Below the pieces are notes generated by a model. The model was not told the origin of the DNA and did no database searches. It worked only from the letters and a program-made list of their open reading frames with translations. A program made the position numbers and the translations under genes. Below, piece after piece: positions 35,179 through 44,734 of a stretch of 64,000 bases of DNA. Position 1 is the first letter of the stretch; every line of letters starts with the position of its first letter. Location: NCBI GenBank assembly GCA_964497515.1, contig CAZCCV010000009.1, positions 1 to 64,000 of the forward strand. The letters run 5' to 3'. The DNA comes from CAZCCV01 sp964497515. GTDB taxonomy: Bacteria > Armatimonadota > UBA5829 > DTLH01.

Positions 35179-35612
35179 TATATATGCTCCAATAATCACA
35201 GAATTGCCTTCCCGAACCAGAGAGAAGGGAAGGGTGAACAGCCTATTTTATCACAAAAGCGCGAAGCCCGTTGATGAAAACACCTGTGGAAAAACTTCAA
35301 AACCGAGGTTGACACAGCGAAAAACCTGGTTTATACTACAGGCAGGCGAGCAAGATGGGTTGTTCTGTGTGGCTAATGACGGGAATAAACTGCCATAACA
35401 CAACACAAAGTATTCTCCCGCATAGACCAAAAGCCACTCAGTAAACAAACACGCCATAGTCGCACTGTAGTACTTCGTTTTGGGACAACACATCAACTGA
35501 GACAGCCACACGTCAGTAGGTTTTGTCCTAAATCAGCATCCGAAGTGCCAAGCACTATTCGGAATTGACTGGCACAGTGCACTCAAAATGGAAGGAAGGA
35601 GAAACGAGATTG
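35179..35612. other. Long intergenic region with promoter and unexplained leader
   Basis: 434 bases between prfC and the PEP-CTERM gene. It holds a strong plus-strand promoter (listed next) and then about 270 transcribed bases before the first start codon. I see no coding frame I trust and no riboswitch consensus that I recognise. Confidence 0.6.
35309..35337 (+). promoter_or_regulatory. Strong promoter for the PEP-CTERM gene
   Basis: TTGACA (35309-35314), a 17-base spacer and TATACT (35332-35337). Start of transcription is predicted near 35344, giving an unusually long leader. Confidence 0.8.
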
Positions 35613-36380
35613 ATGAAAAGACTGTTTTTTGTACTGGCAGCAGCCATGCTGTTGGTCTCCGTTGGCGTTCAGGCGGACGTAGTAGAGGTAACCTACGTAT
35701 TTACTGGCGCAGATCTGATTAACAACGTATTTGATGCAACCGCCCGCCACGGCGCGGATGGTTCTCTAAAGGTTTACGAAGGCATGCGCCAAATTGGCCC
35801 TGCCGAGGGAACCGCAGTTGGTGCCACATTCCTCAGCGGCAACTACCTCACCAAGTTCAACCAGGCTTGGGACGAGGCCGTGGAGGAAGGACGAGTTCTT
35901 AGCCTTTTCCACCTGTCCGGAAACAATGGTTATGCTGGACAGTGGGGTGAAGACTACAAGCCGTTTGAGTGGGTTTCTGGAACAGCACCAGATGGTTGGG
36001 TGTTCTCGATAGAGCCGGATTCATCTCCGAACCCCGCTGCTCATACGAGCATGATTCCTGTATGGCAGAACGAGACCGGTGGTCTGGTTCTCACAGACCC
36101 GAACCTGGCAGACGAGATATTCACCGTAACGGTTAAGTTTGACACCGAAGATATGTGGTGGGGTAACCCGAACGACTATCTCTACGGCTGCAACACTGCG
36201 CCGAACTCCATTTACGGACTGACCATGTACTTCAATTCCTGGTTCAGCGAGCCTGGTGGAGATTACGAGAACCGATACGTTGGCAATATGTTTGCCGAGG
36301 CAGTACCAGAGCCAATGAGCCTTCTGGTTATAGCAACAGGACTTGGTTCGCTTGTTGGCTATCGCAGATTCCGCAAGTAA
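35613..36380 (+). CDS. PEP-CTERM sorting domain protein
   Basis: A 255-residue exported protein of unknown role. The signal peptide is KRLFFVLAAAMLLVSVGVQA. The C-terminal sorting signal has all three parts: VPEP, a hydrophobic helix (MSLLVIATGLGSLVGY) and a basic end (RRFRK). This directs it to an exosortase, which cuts near VPEP; no exosortase gene is in this window. The middle is rich in aromatic residues and Asn/Gly and lacks a domain I recognise. The start is the ATG at 35613; a TTG just before it has slightly better spacing to GGAG. Confidence 0.9.
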   Translation: MKRLFFVLAAAMLLVSVGVQADVVEVTYVFTGADLINNVFDATARHGADGSLKVYEGMRQIGPAEGTAVGATFLSGNYLTKFNQAWDEAVEEGRVLSLFHLSGNNGYAGQWGEDYKPFEWVSGTAPDGWVFSIEPDSSPNPAAHTSMIPVWQNETGGLVLTDPNLADEIFTVTVKFDTEDMWWGNPNDYLYGCNTAPNSIYGLTMYFNSWFSEPGGDYENRYVGNMFAEAVPEPMSLLVIATGLGSLVGYRRFRK

Positions 36381-36411
36381 GCTAGTACTATTGCTCGCTT
36401 AAGACAATCAG

Positions 36412-36440
36412 AAGCCACCTCTAACCAGAGGTGGCTTTTC
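36412..36440 (+). terminator. Intrinsic terminator after the PEP-CTERM gene
   Basis: AAGCCACCTCT pairs with AGAGGTGGCTT around a four-base loop and is followed by TTCTTCAGTCTTT. Confidence 0.85.
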
Positions 36441-36544
36441 TTCAGTCTTTGCGTCCACAGTTTTCGTAGAAGTCAGCACCACATAGACTCTTTTGCAGGA
36501 GAACGGCTATGCTGTAGATAAGTGAACCCTGAAAGGAGTCTGTT

Positions 36545-37681
36545 ATGTACACACACATGAAAAGATCCACTCTACTGGTTTTGGCTCTGGTTGTTCTGGC
36601 AGCTTCCGCTTGGGCAGCACCGAACAACATTATATTGATGATTGGTGATGGAATGGGTCTGGCGCACGTCGCCGCCGCCAGGATTGCCTCAAATGGTCCC
36701 GATGGCAGACTTGCCATAGATACGATGCCTGTCACCGGACTTGTCTGCACTCATTCTGCAAATGCAGTGGTCACCGACTCTGCTGCTTCGGGAACTGCCC
36801 TTGCATCCGGAACAAAAACCAACAATGGAATGCTGAGTATGACTCCCGATGGCACTCGCGTGAAGACGATTTTGGAGGCAGCACGAGGCATTGCAAAGTC
36901 AACTGGGTTGGTAACAACCACCTCTATCTGCGATGCTACACCAGCGGCCTTCGCATCGCACGTTCTAAACAGAGGACAGCACCCCGAAATCGCCGGCCAA
37001 CTGCTGGCATCGAGAGTCGATATACTTCTTGGGGGCGGCAGGAGTTCGTTCATCCCTAAGACTGAAGAGGGCAGCAACCGCAGCGATGAGCGCAACCTGA
37101 TGACCGAGGCCAGTGCTCGAGGCTATGCAGTGGTCACGACAGCTGAAGAGTTTGCAGGCACCAAGAGCGACAAAATTCTAGGGCTTTTCGCCAAAGGAGC
37201 TCTCACCACACGAGAACCCGAGCCACCGCTATCTGACCTTGCAAAAAAAGCGATTGATGTTCTCTCTAAGAACAAAGATGGGTTCTTCCTGATGGTCGAA
37301 GGAGGCCAAATAGATATCTACGCGCACGGCAACGACGGCGAGGGAATGATCAGACAGCTTCTCGAGTTCGACAAGGCTGTAGCGCACGCCCTGGATTTCG
37401 CCAAGCGCGATGGGAATACTCTAGTTATTGTCACCGCCGACCACGAGACCGGCGGCCTTACCCTTTTGGACGAAGAGGGAAAGATCAAGCATTCTTGGAG
37501 CACGCGGGGACACAGCGGCAGCCCTGTTCCGCTTTATGCCTTCGGACCAGGTTCTGAGCGTTTTTCTGGAATCCTAGACAACACCGATGTAAGCCGCGGG
37601 ATGGCTAGTCTGTGGAGAGTGAGTATCGGCACGACCAAAACCTCCGCTATTCCCAGTCTCCTTGCAGCAACAATTCAGTAA
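36545..37681 (+). CDS. phoA: Alkaline phosphatase (PhoA family)
   Basis: A 378-residue periplasmic phosphomonoesterase. The signal peptide (residues 1-24, ending SAWA) is followed by the metal-binding IGDGMG (D35), the nucleophile S79 in VVTDSAASGTA, a middle acidic metal site (MVEGGQID), TADHETGG, and the final metal-ligand His in RGHSGSPVP. It is shorter than E. coli PhoA but complete. GGAG lies six bases before the ATG. I saw no clear Pho box. Confidence 0.93.
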   Translation: MYTHMKRSTLLVLALVVLAASAWAAPNNIILMIGDGMGLAHVAAARIASNGPDGRLAIDTMPVTGLVCTHSANAVVTDSAASGTALASGTKTNNGMLSMTPDGTRVKTILEAARGIAKSTGLVTTTSICDATPAAFASHVLNRGQHPEIAGQLLASRVDILLGGGRSSFIPKTEEGSNRSDERNLMTEASARGYAVVTTAEEFAGTKSDKILGLFAKGALTTREPEPPLSDLAKKAIDVLSKNKDGFFLMVEGGQIDIYAHGNDGEGMIRQLLEFDKAVAHALDFAKRDGNTLVIVTADHETGGLTLLDEEGKIKHSWSTRGHSGSPVPLYAFGPGSERFSGILDNTDVSRGMASLWRVSIGTTKTSAIPSLLAATIQ

Positions 37682-37757
37682 GACAGTAGCTGCCCAAATG
37701 CACAACAGGGCATAAGGCTGATTCCTCAGCCAGGTTAGTAACGACTTGCAGAACACG

Positions 37758-37797
37758 GCAGGCCGATGGGATACATTCCCTCGGCCTGCTTGTTTTG
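37758..37797 (+). terminator. Terminator after alkaline phosphatase
   Basis: GCAGGCCGA pairs with TCGGCCTGC; the stem continues through GGGA/TCCC with one bulged base and is followed by TTGTTTTGG. Confidence 0.75.
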
Positions 37798-37865
37798 GCA
37801 TTAATCCGGTCTTTGATTCTCAAAGCGCGCAGTGAAGGAACAATTTCGAGATTGCACAAGTCATC

Positions 37866-37894
37866 TTGACAGGCACATCTTGATGATATATCAT
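37866..37894 (+). promoter_or_regulatory. Promoter of the abrB-efflux operon
   Basis: TTGACA (37866-37871), a 17-base spacer and TATCAT (37889-37894). The -10 overlaps a perfect 12-base palindrome, ATGATATATCAT (37883-37894), so binding there would block RNA polymerase. Confidence 0.75.
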
Positions 37895-37917
37895 TCAAAT
37901 GGTTCTTATATGAAATG

Positions 37918-37938
37918 TATGATTTGCATGGAATCATA
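37918..37938 (+). promoter_or_regulatory. Candidate operator before the AbrB-type gene
   Basis: TATGATT and AATCATA form an inverted repeat with a seven-base centre, between the promoter and the start codon. It shares the ATGAT core with the palindrome over the -10, suggesting two sites for one regulator. Confidence 0.4.
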
Positions 37939-37954
37939 GAAAGAGGTGGTCGAA

Positions 37955-38245
37955 GTGAAATCGCAGGATGCACGCTCAATAGACGACAATTTCTTCGGTT
38001 CTGTCACCGTAGGTGAGCGTGGGCAAGTGGTAATACCCGCTGAAGCAAGGAAAATGCTGAGTATTCACGCAGGAGACAAGCTGCTTGTAATTGGTCATCC
38101 CTCTAGTTCGGGATTGGTTATGGCAAAGCTAGACTCAATGCGGGAATTCATCACCTCGCTTATGGAAGGGCTGAGGGAAGTGGAGGAGACCAGTCCCTCT
38201 GAAGCAGAGAATGCTGCAAGAAAGACCAAAGACGGTCAGAACTAG
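37955..38245 (+). CDS. AbrB/SpoVT-type DNA-binding regulator
   Basis: A 96-residue protein with a swapped-hairpin AbrB domain at about 12-60 (GSVTVGERGQVVIPAEARKMLSIHAGDKLLVIG) and an acidic helical tail. It begins at a GTG with GAGG eight bases upstream. The stop precedes the TolC gene's start by 25 bases, so it is the first gene of the efflux operon and probably regulates it. The inverted repeats in its own promoter fit autoregulation. A similar gene pairing occurs for antitoxins of this fold, but no toxin gene is adjacent. Confidence 0.9.
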   Translation: MKSQDARSIDDNFFGSVTVGERGQVVIPAEARKMLSIHAGDKLLVIGHPSSSGLVMAKLDSMREFITSLMEGLREVEETSPSEAENAARKTKDGQN

Positions 38246-38270
38246 AAACCATCGAATATGGAGGCTGGAA

Positions 38271-39779
38271 TTGCCAGATAGAGTCATAACTCTTTGTCTT
38301 GTTGTCCTATTGGCGGTAATGACTCCTGCGGTAGGACTCAGTGAATCAAAGGAAGAACAACCGGAGAAAGCAATCGCGACGGCAACCACTTTATCCGCGC
38401 TATCCGGAATCGAACTAACCGATCCGATACTCACTATAGATGAGGCCATTGAGTTAGCGGTATCAAACAGTCCGATGATTGCAATAGCAGTGGACAATAC
38501 ACTTAAGGCTGAAAACCAAAGCCGCGCAGCAGCAAGAGCTGGGAAACTGCAGGTTAGTGTGCAGTCACAGTATGTGAGATTGGAACCATCTTCTACAATG
38601 TCCTTCCCTGGATCAGATGGAACGCCTATACAGATTGAAACTCGGCCATCGTCGCAGCTTACGGCTTCTGCATCGGCTGCACTGCCGATAGATATATCCC
38701 GCAGAATAGCAGTCGGTCGTGAGCTTGCCCGATTGAACATTGGCATACAGGGCTATTCCGCACAGCAGTCGCTGCAGCAGTTAATCTGCGATGTGAAAAG
38801 CGCATATTACAACGTTCTACGAGCCCAGGCGAGTGTGGGGGTTGCGCAATCTGCTATTTCGGCAGCCGAGGAACGGCTTCGCGTGTCGAAGGCGCAGTTC
38901 AATGTGGGGCTTTCACCGAAATTCGATGTTATGCAGGCTGAAGTGGACGTTGCAAACCTCAACCAGATGATGATCCAGGCTCAAAACGGTGTCGATGCGT
39001 CTAAAGGTGTGCTGAACAGACTCATCGGGCTCGACGCCAACACGCCATTTGAGGTTGAGGAGCCGACCACAGGCACTATAGCTGCAAAGACACTTGATAT
39101 TCCAGCGTTGACTCAACAAGCGCTTACAGTTAGGCCAGAGATAATGCAATCTACGGTCGCAATTACCGCAGCCGAAAAGGGAGTGCAGTTTGCTCGGACA
39201 GAAGACAAGCCAACACTGGCTGCTTTCGTCACACCAAACTATACAAACAACGCCTCAGCGTTCAGTCCCGACAAGATGACCTATTCTTACGGGCTCAGCG
39301 CGACTTGGTCCATATGGAACAGCGGGGTCACTCGAGCAAATGTGGCCGTGGCTAAAAATGATTTAGATATGGCGCAACAGGGGTTGAAGGCTGCTTCACT
39401 CGGAGTGGAGCTCGATGTACGGACGAGCGCGCTGAGCGTAATGGAAGCCTCACGCCGTGTTCAAACTGCACAATCGAATGTCGACTTAGCAAAAGAGGCG
39501 CAGAGACTATCCAACGTAAGATACAAAGAGGGTGTATCTACACAGGTTGAGGTAAGCAGTGCCGAAGCCGCGTTGACCCAGGCTTTAAACAACCTTGTAA
39601 GCGCGCGTTACGATTATCTCACAGCAGTTGCCCAGTTGGAACGAGCAACAGTGACACAACCAGAGTACGAGGTTTATACTCTGCCGGGAGTGCCCTCGCT
39701 GCCGACAACTGCCAAAGAGGCGAGTCGGGTTGATCTGCTGTCTGAAAAAACAATTGGGATCGAAGGAGCTGCTAAATGA
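38271..39779 (+). CDS. TolC-family outer membrane efflux protein
   Basis: A 502-residue outer membrane channel. The signal peptide (RVITLCLVVLLAVMTPAVGLS) follows a TTG start with GGAGG six bases upstream; an ATG at 38211 lies inside the preceding gene and would delay the signal. Two repeated OEP halves are visible, each with long Ala/Gln-rich helices and periodic Leu (AISAAEERLRVSKAQFNVGL; NVDLAKEAQRLSNVRYKEGV). It forms the outer-membrane exit of the tripartite pump encoded by the next two genes and overlaps the adaptor gene by four bases. Confidence 0.93.
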   Translation: MPDRVITLCLVVLLAVMTPAVGLSESKEEQPEKAIATATTLSALSGIELTDPILTIDEAIELAVSNSPMIAIAVDNTLKAENQSRAAARAGKLQVSVQSQYVRLEPSSTMSFPGSDGTPIQIETRPSSQLTASASAALPIDISRRIAVGRELARLNIGIQGYSAQQSLQQLICDVKSAYYNVLRAQASVGVAQSAISAAEERLRVSKAQFNVGLSPKFDVMQAEVDVANLNQMMIQAQNGVDASKGVLNRLIGLDANTPFEVEEPTTGTIAAKTLDIPALTQQALTVRPEIMQSTVAITAAEKGVQFARTEDKPTLAAFVTPNYTNNASAFSPDKMTYSYGLSATWSIWNSGVTRANVAVAKNDLDMAQQGLKAASLGVELDVRTSALSVMEASRRVQTAQSNVDLAKEAQRLSNVRYKEGVSTQVEVSSAEAALTQALNNLVSARYDYLTAVAQLERATVTQPEYEVYTLPGVPSLPTTAKEASRVDLLSEKTIGIEGAAK

Positions 39780-41251
39780 GCAGAAACAGAATTATCGCAC
39801 TTTCACTGGTTATAGCGATCATAGCTGGTTTGATGGTGCTTGCAAAAAATCGAAATGTGAGGAAAGTCGCTCCCACAACGCAAGAGATTCAGGCAGATGT
39901 TGGAATTCCCATACAGACCGCACCAGTTCACTTCGGACACATAGATGACGCTATACCAGTTACAGGCGACATCAAAGCGCTAGACAGTGTGACTCTGTCG
40001 TCTAAGATATCAGGGAAAGTAGCCACAGTATATGTCCGCGAAGGCGATGTTGTGCGCAAAGGGCAGACGGTGGCAACCCTAGATAGAAGCGATGCAGAAG
40101 CGCAACTGAGACAGGCTCAGGCCGGGCTGCAATCGGCACTGGCACGACTCTCACAGGCACAAACCAGTGCAAATGTGGTGTCTGTTCATTCTGCCGCAAC
40201 AATCCAGCAGGCAAAGGCAGGGCTCGAAGCCGCGGAAGCAACCTACGAAAAGGTTCTAAAAGGCGCACGCTCGCAGGAGCGTATGATATCGGAGAGTCAG
40301 GTAGTTACAGCAAAGGCCGGTCTGGACAACGCGCAGGCAAACCTCAAACGTTACAAACAGCTCTTCCAAGAAGGCGCAATCGCTGCGGCACAGCTCGAAG
40401 TCAGCCAGACTCAGTATGATGTCGCTTTAGCACAGTACAACGCCGCCAAGCAGGGACTGTCGCTGGTGGAAGAAGGTGCAAGAAGTGAGGACGTTCGAGC
40501 TGCTGCCACTCAGGTTACACAGGCTAAAGAAGCCCTGAAGACCGCAAAAGCCAACGCTGCTCAAAATGAACTTAGTAAGGAAGACATAAAGAACGCCAAA
40601 GCCGGCGTAGCCCAGGCTGAAGCACAGGTAGCGCTGGCACAGGAGCAATTAAACAATACAAGCATCGTATCTTCGATCAATGGCATCATTTCGAAACGGA
40701 TGACTGAGCCAGGCCAGATGGCTTCGCCTGGTGCCCCGCTGATGGAAGCTGTCGATTTAAACAGCGTGTTTTTCCAGGCTAACGTATCCGAAACGTTGCT
40801 TGCACGCGTGAAACCTTCGCAGGTGGTGACTGTAATCGTAGATGCCTATTCGGACAGAGTATTCTCCGGCAAAGTTGAAAAAATCTATCCGACCACCACT
40901 GGAGGCGCAAGAAGCTTCGATATTCGAGTGAATGTGCCGAACCAGAACAACGAATTGAAACCGGGAATGTTTGCCAGAGGATCGATTATTACATCGGTCA
41001 ATGGTGGGGCGATGCTCATACCGGTAGATGCTATCGAAGAACGAAACGGAGAGAGCATCGTCTTTGTGTTGAAAGGCAATACGGTAAAGAAACGTATTGT
41101 CACCAAAGGAATGACAAACACCGATTTTGTTGAAGTGCTTCCTCCAACGCATCTGAACCCGGGAGACGCAGTCGTAATATCGGGTCATGAGAACTTGGAA
41201 GATGGGTCGAAGGTATATGTGCCCGGCGCTACAGAGAAGGCACTCCGGTAG
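39776..41251 (+). CDS. RND efflux periplasmic adaptor (HlyD/AcrA family)
   Basis: A 491-residue membrane-fusion protein. It has an N-terminal membrane anchor (IIALSLVIAIIAGLMVLA), a lipoyl-like half-motif (SGKVATVYVREGDVVRKGQ), an Ala-rich alpha hairpin that is longer than in AcrA (about 110-300, with a repeated GARS(Q/E)(E/D) motif at its ends), the second lipoyl half (IISKRMTEPGQMASPGAPLMEA), and beta-barrel and membrane-proximal domains. The long hairpin should reach far up the periplasm toward the TolC partner. Confidence 0.95.
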   Translation: MSRNRIIALSLVIAIIAGLMVLAKNRNVRKVAPTTQEIQADVGIPIQTAPVHFGHIDDAIPVTGDIKALDSVTLSSKISGKVATVYVREGDVVRKGQTVATLDRSDAEAQLRQAQAGLQSALARLSQAQTSANVVSVHSAATIQQAKAGLEAAEATYEKVLKGARSQERMISESQVVTAKAGLDNAQANLKRYKQLFQEGAIAAAQLEVSQTQYDVALAQYNAAKQGLSLVEEGARSEDVRAAATQVTQAKEALKTAKANAAQNELSKEDIKNAKAGVAQAEAQVALAQEQLNNTSIVSSINGIISKRMTEPGQMASPGAPLMEAVDLNSVFFQANVSETLLARVKPSQVVTVIVDAYSDRVFSGKVEKIYPTTTGGARSFDIRVNVPNQNNELKPGMFARGSIITSVNGGAMLIPVDAIEERNGESIVFVLKGNTVKKRIVTKGMTNTDFVEVLPPTHLNPGDAVVISGHENLEDGSKVYVPGATEKALR

Positions 41252-41263
41252 AGGTTTCAATAT

Positions 41264-44200
41264 ATGTGGTTAACTGATGTAAGCATAAAGCGTCCAGTCT
41301 TCATTATTATGGTGGTGCTGGCGCTGATTGTTCTTGGGGTTAGGTCTCAGCAGACTATGCAGACAGAGCTGACTCCAAAAATGGACTTCCCGTTCATTGC
41401 GATCATCACGGCTTATCCTGGTGCAGGGCCTCAGGAGATTGAGACTCTTGTTTCCAAACCTACTGAAGAAGCAGTTGGCTCAACACCCGGACTTAAGAAT
41501 CTGACGTCCGTATCTCAGGATGGCATTTCGCTGGTTGGTCTGGAGTTTGAGCTCGAAACCGATATCGAAACGGCCGCTGCTGACGTAAGAGACAAACTCG
41601 CTGTGATTAAGGGAACTCTGCCGAAAGATATAATCGATCCAATCATTTACAAGGCAGATATTAGCGCGCAGCCAGTCATCACGCTGGCAATGGAAAGCAA
41701 TTTGTCTAGCAGGGATCAGAGGATTCTTGCGGACAAAATGATCAAAGACTCACTGGCAAAAGTGAAAGGTGTCGCAGCAGTCTCTGTAAACGGAGGTGCG
41801 GAGCGAGAGGTTACGGTATCAATTGATCGGGACAGGCTGCAAGCCTACGGACTTTCGATAGATCAAGTAGCTGGTGCTCTAAGTGCAGAAAACCTGAATG
41901 TTCCTTCGGGTTCGATAAAAGAAGGACCTGAGGGTGCATCGTCGAGAGACTATGCCGTTAGAACCGTTGGAGAGTTCCGAAATGCGGATGAAATCGGCAA
42001 CATACGGCTGAAACTGCGTGGTGCAAGTCCATTTGGGGGCGCAGACACTGTCCGACTGGGCGATATAGCTACAGTGAAAGACACAGTGAAAGACCCGGAC
42101 AGGCTCACCCGTCTAAACGGCGTGGACGCGGTGACCATGGCGGTTCAGAAACAGTCGGACGCCAACATTGTTGAAGTTGTCGACGGGGTGAAGAAGCAAC
42201 TGGCGGAGCTAAACGGCCACACAGACCCGAAAACGAAGCAGCATATTCGAGGTGTCTTACCGGAGGGCACCAAGATCATCGTGGCGACAGACGACTCGAC
42301 GTTTGTAAAAGACTCATTGCGAGACGTAAAGCGATCGCTCTTAGAAGGAATCCTGCTGGTTGTTATAATCGTATTCCTGTTCCTGCACTCAGGCAGGGCG
42401 ACACTAATAGTTGCGCTCGCAATCCCGACTTCTATTGTGGCGACGTTCATACCAATAACAGTGTTCGGGTTTTCGATCAACGTCATGACAATGCTTGGGC
42501 TTTCACTGTGTGTAGGCATTCTTGTAGACGACTCGATTGTTGTGCTTGAGAACATCGAAAGGCACTTGCGAAAAGGCGAGTGTCCGAAAGAAGCTGCATT
42601 GAATGGAAGATCGGAGATAGGTCTGGCAGCAGTTACAATTACACTCGTTGACGTGGTGGTATTTGTACCAATTGCATTTATGGGCGGCATAGTCGGACAG
42701 TTCTTCCGACAGTTCGGAATTACCGTTGCCACAGCAACGCTGTTCTCGCTGTTTATGTCTTTTACACTGACGCCGATGCTTTCGTCGCGCTGGCTGAAGT
42801 CCAAGGAACAGGAAGAAGCGGATATTGCCAGGACATCTGGAAGTATCTTCACCAGAATATCGCAAGGGTTTGAAAGGTTCTACTCGAAGCTCGATGTACG
42901 ATACCGTGGGGTGCTGCACTGGGCTCTCGACAACCGATTCCTGACAATTATGATAGGCATCGTAACCCTTCTGATGATCCTCGGAATGGTAACGCCCGGG
43001 ATTGGAGAGTCTGCAGGGCACGCGGCTCAGGGATCCAAGCACTCCATACCTTTGAGAATTGTCATAATGGTGCTCTGCGCGATCCCGCTTATAATAGCGG
43101 CAGTCATCAACCCGAAGAGTCGAAGATTGGCTTTGGGTTATCTGGTAGTAGCCGTTTTCCTGCTTGCGACTATCAAGTTCCCTCTTGGATTTGAGTTCAT
43201 GCCAGACGTCGACCGAGGCGAGTTTTCTGTATCGATAGAACTGCCTGCGGGGCGTGGTCTGGGGGCTTCAGATCGCATAGCTCGACAGGTTGAAAACTAT
43301 CTGAAAGATATTGAGGGCATGGAATACTACATGACCACCGTAGGAGCATCGAGCGCCGGACATTTCGCTGCCGGCTCCACCGGCTCTCAGTATGCTCAGA
43401 TTAGTGTCAGCTTGAAAGATCGTGGCAAAGAGCGCCAGAAGAGAATCAATGATGTTGTGAGCGAACTCAACGAAAAGACTGCCCTCATTCCTGGCGCAAA
43501 GATCCGCATTGCCACAAGTGGTATGGCATCTATGGGCGGACAACCTATCCAGATGGAAATAACAGGGTCTAACGAGGATGAGCTGGTGCGGATTGCACAT
43601 CAAATCGAAGAGACTGTTAAAGTCATCCCAGGAGTTATGGACGTCAAGAACTCGTGGGAAATCGGCAAACCTGAACTCCGAGTGACGGTCGATAGACTTC
43701 GAGCAGCCGACGTAGGAATAAGCGTCGGGCAGATTGGTAGTGCGCTTAGAACCTCGATAGAGGGCAACACCGATGCAAAGCTTAGAGACCGAGGTGACGA
43801 GTACGATATTCGGGTTCAGCTTGCGAAAGTGGACAGACACAACTCTGCGGATGTGGGCAACATACTCGTTGGCAACAACAATGGTACGCCCGTATATCTA
43901 AGAGATGTAGCGAAAATCGACTTGGAACCCGCTCCGAACAAGGTTGAACGAAAGAATCGACAGAGATTAATAGTAGTCGGAGCAAACTTTCAGGACGGTT
44001 ACACCTTAGGCAACGTACAACAGGAAATCTCTAAGGAAATCGCAGGCATTCCACTTGGCTCTTCGCAAGTAAAACCTGGTGGACAAAGCGAGATGATGAT
44101 AGAGAGCTTCGGCTACCTGATAGGTGCGATGATACTGGCAATTGTGCTGGTGTATATGCTTATGGGTGCGCTGTTCGAATCGTTCGTCACCCCGCTTGTC

Positions 44201-44716
44201 ATTATGTTGAGTCTGCCTCAGGCTCTCGTTGGGGCTCTGCTCGCGATAATCATAACGGGCAAATCGCTTTCGATCGTGACTATGATCGGGTTTATTATGC
44301 TGATTGGTCTCGTATCGAAGAACGCTATTCTGCTTGTAGACTACACGAACACCCTACGCAGCAGAGGAATGAAGCGGAATGATGCTGTGTTGGAAGCAGG
44401 ACCTACAAGGCTCCGACCTATTCTGATGACTACGTTTGCTATGGTCGGAGGTATGACGCCAACGGCAATAGCAATGTCAAGAGGCTCCGAGATGCGTGCC
44501 CCTATGGCAATTGCTGTTATTGGAGGATTGATACTCTCAACTCTGCTGACGCTCTTAGTCATCCCGACGGCGTACACCGTTGTGGACGACGTCTGGGAGT
44601 GGTTGAGGCGACTCTTCGGTTATAGGGATTCGCCTGAGAACCTTGCAGAAGGCCACGAAAGCGACAGTATGGCGCTGGAGCCCTCGGTTCTGGATGGCGA
44701 CGGCAGAAAACCGTAG
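41264..44716 (+). CDS. RND multidrug efflux permease (AcrB/HAE1 type) with extra helices
   Basis: A 1150-residue proton-driven exporter of the inner membrane. TM4 has the conserved Asp pair (GILVDDSIVVLENIERHL) and TM10 the Lys (GLVSKNAILLVDYTN). Two large periplasmic porter regions are present. Between TM7 and the second periplasmic loop, around residues 575-640, there is an insertion with two additional hydrophobic segments (IVIMVLCAIPLIIAAVI; LALGYLVVAVFLLATI), giving 14 rather than 12 predicted helices. It starts 12 bases after the adaptor gene. Substrate range cannot be read from sequence. Confidence 0.96.
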   Translation: MWLTDVSIKRPVFIIMVVLALIVLGVRSQQTMQTELTPKMDFPFIAIITAYPGAGPQEIETLVSKPTEEAVGSTPGLKNLTSVSQDGISLVGLEFELETDIETAAADVRDKLAVIKGTLPKDIIDPIIYKADISAQPVITLAMESNLSSRDQRILADKMIKDSLAKVKGVAAVSVNGGAEREVTVSIDRDRLQAYGLSIDQVAGALSAENLNVPSGSIKEGPEGASSRDYAVRTVGEFRNADEIGNIRLKLRGASPFGGADTVRLGDIATVKDTVKDPDRLTRLNGVDAVTMAVQKQSDANIVEVVDGVKKQLAELNGHTDPKTKQHIRGVLPEGTKIIVATDDSTFVKDSLRDVKRSLLEGILLVVIIVFLFLHSGRATLIVALAIPTSIVATFIPITVFGFSINVMTMLGLSLCVGILVDDSIVVLENIERHLRKGECPKEAALNGRSEIGLAAVTITLVDVVVFVPIAFMGGIVGQFFRQFGITVATATLFSLFMSFTLTPMLSSRWLKSKEQEEADIARTSGSIFTRISQGFERFYSKLDVRYRGVLHWALDNRFLTIMIGIVTLLMILGMVTPGIGESAGHAAQGSKHSIPLRIVIMVLCAIPLIIAAVINPKSRRLALGYLVVAVFLLATIKFPLGFEFMPDVDRGEFSVSIELPAGRGLGASDRIARQVENYLKDIEGMEYYMTTVGASSAGHFAAGSTGSQYAQISVSLKDRGKERQKRINDVVSELNEKTALIPGAKIRIATSGMASMGGQPIQMEITGSNEDELVRIAHQIEETVKVIPGVMDVKNSWEIGKPELRVTVDRLRAADVGISVGQIGSALRTSIEGNTDAKLRDRGDEYDIRVQLAKVDRHNSADVGNILVGNNNGTPVYLRDVAKIDLEPAPNKVERKNRQRLIVVGANFQDGYTLGNVQQEISKEIAGIPLGSSQVKPGGQSEMMIESFGYLIGAMILAIVLVYMLMGALFESFVTPLVIMLSLPQALVGALLAIIITGKSLSIVTMIGFIMLIGLVSKNAILLVDYTNTLRSRGMKRNDAVLEAGPTRLRPILMTTFAMVGGMTPTAIAMSRGSEMRAPMAIAVIGGLILSTLLTLLVIPTAYTVVDDVWEWLRRLFGYRDSPENLAEGHESDSMALEPSVLDGDGRKP

Positions 44717-44734
44717 ATTCCGAGTAATGAAAGA

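Noticed and set aside
35204..35398. 64-codon frame upstream of the PEP-CTERM gene
   Set aside because: It contains the -35/-10 promoter within it and shows no ribosome binding site or protein-like features.
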